DNA of 26,268 nucleotides from a virus. A program made the translations under genes and the position numbers. The notes below the pieces were generated by a model. The model saw only the letters and a program-made list of their open reading frames with translations, was not told where the DNA came from and did no database searches. How positions within the stretch are numbered: the stretch's first letter is position 1; the number at the start of each line of letters is the position of its first letter. The stretch spans positions 1 to 26,268 of IMG/VR virus record IMGVR_UViG_3300035698_019105, one strand, 5' to 3'. This document shows, piece after piece, positions 22,652-26,268 of this stretch.

Positions 22652-23177
22652 GATGAGTCAATCACAAGTTCTAGTAGATATGATAACAGATCTTAATAAG
22701 AAGAATTTAGTAATTGCTGAGTTAGGAATTTGGAAAGCACATACTGTCAAGCGAGTTTTTAAAAATCACAGTGATGTTATAAATCAATACTGGGCAGTAG
22801 ATTTTTGGGAATACTCAAACCACTGGAGTTACCGAAAAATTACACCAAAGCAATGGCAAGAATGGTACATCTATGCATCCAGGTTAATGCGATGGTGGCC
22901 CCAACTGTGTGTTGTAAGGGCAACAACTTTTGAAGCATCTAAAATGTTTCCCGAACAATATTTTGATTTAGTATTTATAGATGCAGACCACACCTACAAA
23001 TACATAATGGAAGATATAAAAGCTTGGTTGCCGCTAGTAAAGGATGGAGGCATATTATGTGGGCATGATTATGGAAGAAGCAAGAAAGATGTTAAAATAG
23101 CAGTGGACGAATGCTTCGGTGATAGTATTAAATTACTTGATGCTACAGTATGGAGTGTAGATGTTAAACATAAATAA
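22641..23177 (+). CDS. SAM-dependent methyltransferase (2), Methyltransf_24-like
   Basis: This 178-residue class I methyltransferase has motif I VIAELGIWKAHT (24-35), DLVFIDADHTYKYIMEDIKAW (109-129) and PLVKDGGILCGHDYG (131-145), a close fit to the Methyltransf_24 group that includes sugar and small-molecule O-methyltransferases. ATG 22641 has GGGAGG at proper spacing and overlaps the preceding gene. It is related in layout to the upstream methyltransferase, perhaps by old duplication. The substrate is inferred to be a glycan made by this block. Confidence 0.82.
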   Translation: MSHKMSQSQVLVDMITDLNKKNLVIAELGIWKAHTVKRVFKNHSDVINQYWAVDFWEYSNHWSYRKITPKQWQEWYIYASRLMRWWPQLCVVRATTFEASKMFPEQYFDLVFIDADHTYKYIMEDIKAWLPLVKDGGILCGHDYGRSKKDVKIAVDECFGDSIKLLDATVWSVDVKHK

Positions 23178-23210
23178 TATACAAGGTAAAATTAATTAGG
23201 AGCATATAGC

Positions 23211-23867
23211 ATGGGAATGCACTTCAAAGATATAAAATATTTCGAAGAAATTACTGATTGGCTTAAATACAGAAAACGTATAGAGGATCTGAATGGATTG
23301 TGTATATGTGAGATAGGGGACTTGTGGCTTCGTGGAGATCTCCATAACTATACTGTACATCGTACAGCTAGGCAGTACTTTGAAAGTAAGGGGATCGACA
23401 CTACAGTAATTGATTTGGGTATAGGTCAGGATAAGATTACAGAGGGAACTTTACAATATGATTTAACAAAACCTATACCAGAGAGTGTGGGAAAATTTGA
23501 TTTTGTTGTAGATTTTGGGACTGCTGAACATATAGAGAATCAATACGAATTCTTCAAAAATATACATAATTTATGTAAAGTTAATGGTGTGATAATGATG
23601 TCTAATCCGTCAGATAAATATAGTTTCAGACATCCTGGTAAACATCATGGTTTATTTCACTACACTTCAATATTCTATTTAAAACTAGCTAAACTTTGTA
23701 ATTATGAAGTGCTAGATGTTAGAGAAATGACTCAAAAGTATATAATAAAAATCCCATACAGAAAAAATTTCACGTATGTAACTATGATAAAATTGACAGA
23801 TATCAGCTTTCCTCCTCTTGATGATTTTGAAAGGATAGCTGTTGAATTAGGAAACTACAAGACATGA
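23211..23867 (+). CDS. SAM-dependent methyltransferase-like protein (3)
   Basis: This 218-residue protein has a Rossmann pattern: CEIGDLWLRGD near residue 33, TTVIDLG, then KFDFVVDFGTAEHIENQYEFFKNIHNLCKVNGVIMMSNPS, the Methyltransf_11-type motif IV-VI stretch. It ends with a distinctive GKHHGLFHYT segment. The glycine-rich motif I is degenerate, so cofactor binding is less certain than for its neighbours. AGGAG lies eight bases before ATG 23211. Its last four bases overlap the next gene (ATGA), so the two are coupled. Confidence 0.7.
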   Translation: MGMHFKDIKYFEEITDWLKYRKRIEDLNGLCICEIGDLWLRGDLHNYTVHRTARQYFESKGIDTTVIDLGIGQDKITEGTLQYDLTKPIPESVGKFDFVVDFGTAEHIENQYEFFKNIHNLCKVNGVIMMSNPSDKYSFRHPGKHHGLFHYTSIFYLKLAKLCNYEVLDVREMTQKYIIKIPYRKNFTYVTMIKLTDISFPPLDDFERIAVELGNYKT

Positions 23868-24778
23868 AAATCTTACTAGTAGCTTGGAACAGAGAAAGAA
23901 AAGGTAATGTAAACCATGAGTTATTTAGAAGAGAGCTTGCAAAACAACACGATGTAATATTTCATGGTAGAGGATACGAAGGATACAATAGAAACCTTTC
24001 TGTTCCAGATATGGTGGAAAAACACCAAGTTGATATTGTTCTTACTCACTATGAACACAGAAGCAGAACTTTAGCTAACGGGATAGAAAACGTTAAAAGC
24101 ATCCCAAAGGTACATATTATGGGTGGGGATTATGATGAAGGCACATATAAAGGATACAACTCACATTTTAATAGATCAAAATATGATATAATTTTTTACA
24201 GGTACAATTTGCAGTCGAGAAGATTGAAAGAGCATAATGTAGGCGGAGTACACCGTCTTCTCCCCTGGTCTGTAGATACTACTGTATTCTATAATCAAAA
24301 TATAGAGAAAACTATAGATGTTACGATGTGCTCCCAAAAAAACCGTTCTCATCCTCATCGTTATATAGGATATAAGATAGTACGTAAGATGAATGTAAAT
24401 AGCTCTTTAGATAAAGCTTTTTTTGATGAATACATAAAGAAAATTAATAAATCTAAGATTTTCGTTACTAGCAATACATACGAAAAAGAGCTAACTGGAA
24501 AGTATTATGAGGTGATGGTATGTGGTACTTTCTTATTAACTACTGAGCCGGAAGATTTAAGCAGGTTGGGATTTAAGGATGGACATCACCTCATAATATA
24601 TAAAGATGATTTTAGTGATTTAGAAGACAAAATAAGATATTTTTTAAAGAATGAAAAAGAAAGAGAAGAAATTGCACAACAGGGTATGCAATTTGTTAGG
24701 GAAAATCACAGTAGCGAAATTAGAGTTAGAGAGTTTATCGAAGCAGTAAAGGAGACAACCTTATTATGTGGGAACTAA
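23864..24778 (+). CDS. CgeB-like glycosyltransferase (GT-B)
   Basis: This 304-residue protein resembles CgeB-type glycosyltransferases (Glyco_trans_1_2). An N-terminal Rossmann half starts MKILLVAWN. The C-terminal nucleotide-sugar half has TGKYYEVMVCGTFLLTTEPEDLSRLGFKDGHHLIIYKDDFSDLEDKIRYFL, the family's typical 'yE.maCG.~~l......~...f..g.~...~.d..~l...i.~~l' stretch, followed by A-Q-Q-G-M and V-R-E-N-H-S. It would transfer a sugar from a nucleotide donor to an unknown acceptor. In bacteria, CgeB-like enzymes decorate spore coats and surface glycans. It overlaps both neighbours, consistent with one operon. Confidence 0.82.
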   Translation: MKILLVAWNRERKGNVNHELFRRELAKQHDVIFHGRGYEGYNRNLSVPDMVEKHQVDIVLTHYEHRSRTLANGIENVKSIPKVHIMGGDYDEGTYKGYNSHFNRSKYDIIFYRYNLQSRRLKEHNVGGVHRLLPWSVDTTVFYNQNIEKTIDVTMCSQKNRSHPHRYIGYKIVRKMNVNSSLDKAFFDEYIKKINKSKIFVTSNTYEKELTGKYYEVMVCGTFLLTTEPEDLSRLGFKDGHHLIIYKDDFSDLEDKIRYFLKNEKEREEIAQQGMQFVRENHSSEIRVREFIEAVKETTLLCGN

Positions 24779-25533
24779 TATCCCCAAGGAAAAAATTACG
24801 AGTAGGTAATCAACCTATTACACATAGAATGAAGCACGCTATAACACAACTTGAAGAGATGATAGAGAGCGGAGAACTGAAGGGTAAATTTTCAAAACCG
24901 AAATCACTTACTATTATAACCTGTGATACATATGATTACAACGACTATAGACCATACTTAATACAAAGTTTGGATTTTTTAGGAATCGAAGGGTGGCATT
25001 CGATTAAATTTGGTATATCCGACACATACAAATCTTCCACTAGAATAAAGCTGGTTCGTGATTTTCTCTCAAATAGTACCAAAACACCATATGTATTATT
25101 CTGTGATAGTAGAGATGCTATATTAAGAGACAACCCACAAAAAATAGTCGATAAATTTGAAGCTCTAGGAATAGATTTGATATTTAATTCGACAATGTTT
25201 AAGGGTGGATTTATGTGTATGGAGGAAGTCCGTAGCTGGACAAAAACAGTAGCTCGCAAGAAAGGAAGATATTTAAATGCAGGAGTATATATTGGAAAAT
25301 GGGATTTTATTTTAGATTTTTTAACAAAAGCATCAGAGTTTGTCACTCCAAATAGTTTAACAGAGGAAGAATATCATCAGACAGGGAGGGGAATTAAGAC
25401 AACAACTTTATGTGATGCTTTGTCAGAATATCCAAAGAATAGCATAGATCAAGATATATTTAGATACCTACACCCCCAGTTTTGGCCCAACTTGGATATT
25501 GATTATAGAAACGAAATTACTTATAGGAACTAA
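24766..25533 (+). CDS. PLOD-like/GT-A glycosyltransferase
   Basis: This 255-residue protein is similar in layout to the glycosyltransferase domain of procollagen lysyl hydroxylase (PLOD) and related GT-A enzymes. It shows TIITCDTYDYN at the first strand (49-59), YVLFCDSRDAIL with the DxxD-type metal/donor motif D114-S-R-D117, YLNAGVYIGKWDF (169-181) and SIDQDIFRYL (226-235). The PLOD group shows the same order: DSRD, YLNSG.~IG and DDQ~. In animals and some viruses it adds glucose or galactose to hydroxylysine or other acceptors; the phage acceptor is unknown. The first 45 residues are an unmatched helical extension. It overlaps the upstream gene by 13 bases. Confidence 0.7.
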   Translation: MWELISPRKKLRVGNQPITHRMKHAITQLEEMIESGELKGKFSKPKSLTIITCDTYDYNDYRPYLIQSLDFLGIEGWHSIKFGISDTYKSSTRIKLVRDFLSNSTKTPYVLFCDSRDAILRDNPQKIVDKFEALGIDLIFNSTMFKGGFMCMEEVRSWTKTVARKKGRYLNAGVYIGKWDFILDFLTKASEFVTPNSLTEEEYHQTGRGIKTTTLCDALSEYPKNSIDQDIFRYLHPQFWPNLDIDYRNEITYRN

Positions 25534-25535
25534 TT

Positions 25536-26108
25536 ATGGAATATATAGATAAAAAGACTGGTATATGGCACATAGATTTAACCAACAAAAGAACAGTCCA
25601 TGACCCAATACTAGCAGCTAGAATTAGTATGCTTTATACTCCAAACAAGGCGGCAGATTTAGGTTGTGCTGACGGATGGTACTGTAAACTACTTAAAGCA
25701 TATGGGTGGCCTGTAGTACACGGATACGAAGGAACTGCTAATACCAAAAATCTTGGAGTTTATGATGACATAATGACTGTGGATCTATCTAAGAAAAGGT
25801 ATGTTGATATTGATTATGATTTTGTTTTGTGTTTAGAGGTTGGTGAACATGTTCCTAAACAGTACGAGCAGACTTTCATAGACAATGTATGTGAGTACGC
25901 TAAGAAGCACTTAGTCCTAAGCTGGGCTATCCCAGGCCAAGGTGGAAAAGGGCACTTTAATGAGCAGCCTAACAGTTATATAATATCTGAGTTTCAAAAA
26001 AGAGGGTTTAAGATACACAAAAACAGAAGTAAAAAACTTAGGACATTCACTACTTTGCGTTGGTTTACAAATACTCTGATGGTGTTTTCCAATGAAAATA
26101 TGTCCTAA
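25536..26108 (+). CDS. SAM-dependent methyltransferase (4)
   Basis: This 190-residue class I methyltransferase has motif I KAADLGCADGWYCKLL (38-53), GYEGT as the acidic end of strand 2 (63-67), YDFVLCLEVGEHVPKQYEQTFIDNV (94-118), and LVLSWAIPGQGGKGHFNEQ (126-144). This set, with 'EVGEH.P' and 'SWA.PGQGG.GH.N', marks a distinct methyltransferase group common in phage and surface-glycan loci. The acceptor is not known. The gene starts two bases after the preceding stop. The partial endonuclease gene overlaps its last 17 bases. Confidence 0.83.
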   Translation: MEYIDKKTGIWHIDLTNKRTVHDPILAARISMLYTPNKAADLGCADGWYCKLLKAYGWPVVHGYEGTANTKNLGVYDDIMTVDLSKKRYVDIDYDFVLCLEVGEHVPKQYEQTFIDNVCEYAKKHLVLSWAIPGQGGKGHFNEQPNSYIISEFQKRGFKIHKNRSKKLRTFTTLRWFTNTLMVFSNENMS

Positions 26109-26268
26109 ATGTAAAGATATAAAAGAAAGAATGTATTTCTCTAAGTGTACAAAATCCAAGGATGGTTTACACTACTACTGTAAAGTGTGCACCAAACAAT
26201 ATGCTAAACAATACTACAAAGACAACAAGAAGAGAATAGACATACAAGCTAAAAATTACTATGAAGAA
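26092..26268 (+). CDS. HNH-type homing endonuclease, N-terminal part
   Basis: The frame is cut by the window edge after 59 residues. It begins MKICPKCKDIKER, and the zinc module CPKC-x-CTKSKDGLHYYCKVC followed by QYAKQYYKDNKKRI closely matches residues 8-57 of the HNH endonuclease at 9997 (CTKC...KSGLHAYCKKC...YYSNNKEHI). The nuclease core would lie beyond the window. It overlaps the methyltransferase gene by 17 bases and lacks its own strong binding site, as at 9997, suggesting a recent insertion beside that gene. Confidence 0.75.
   Translation, partial: MKICPKCKDIKERMYFSKCTKSKDGLHYYCKVCTKQYAKQYYKDNKKRIDIQAKNYYEE

Noticed and set aside
1-26268. tRNA genes, CRISPR arrays, integrase or insertion sequences
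   Set aside because: Gaps between genes are too short for these. No cloverleaf, spaced direct repeats, recombinase or transposase signature was seen.

Overview
The window is a tightly packed stretch of a tailed double-stranded DNA bacteriophage (Caudoviricetes) or prophage, AT-rich, with every supported gene on the + strand. The phage assignment rests on a contiguous head-morphogenesis block: small and large terminase, portal, prohead protease candidate, decoration-like proteins, scaffold and HK97-type major capsid protein. Strong AGGAGG-type ribosome binding sites, and a protein that seems built to span a Gram-negative envelope, suggest a low-GC Gram-negative host that uses Shine-Dalgarno initiation. 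The host cannot be named from the sequence.

Layout. (1) 1-1016: the end of an actin/Hsp70-fold ATPase, an M15-type peptidase (endolysin candidate) and a cold-shock protein. (2) 1023-1942: one conserved phage gene with a C-terminal zinc ribbon, bracketed by a perfect 16-bp inverted repeat. (3) 1957-6010: small accessory genes, including a MazZ-like (DUF5664) nucleotide pyrophosphohydrolase, an HD-domain phosphohydrolase, a family-4-like uracil-DNA glycosylase and an AT-hook/NUMOD3-like protein. (4) 6020-9676: terminase genes. The large subunit is interrupted by a 470-residue LAGLIDADG intein. (5) 9708-11769: a two-helix membrane protein (holin candidate), an HNH endonuclease, a membrane-anchored coiled-coil protein with an outer-membrane-like C terminus (spanin candidate) and a short ORF. 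(6) 11783-18964: head genes with a second HNH gene inserted, closed by a hairpin after the capsid gene. (7) 19061-19555: a conserved small protein. (8) 19687-26108: a seven-gene glycosyltransferase/methyltransferase block, then the start of another HNH-type endonuclease cut by the window edge.

How the genes work together. The terminase, portal, protease, scaffold and capsid genes build and fill the head. The M15 peptidase, two-helix protein and coiled-coil protein could form a split lysis set. The DUF5664, HD and UDG genes suggest control of the nucleotide pool or of unusual bases. The last block looks like a glycan-building set placed next to the capsid gene, and could decorate virion proteins, DNA or host surface glycans. 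A strong intrinsic terminator inside a 29-codon leader ORF sits just before this block and may control entry into it. At least four homing-type elements (an intein and three HNH genes) lie in the window. No tRNA, CRISPR array, integrase or IS element was found, and no intergenic gap exceeds 300 bases.
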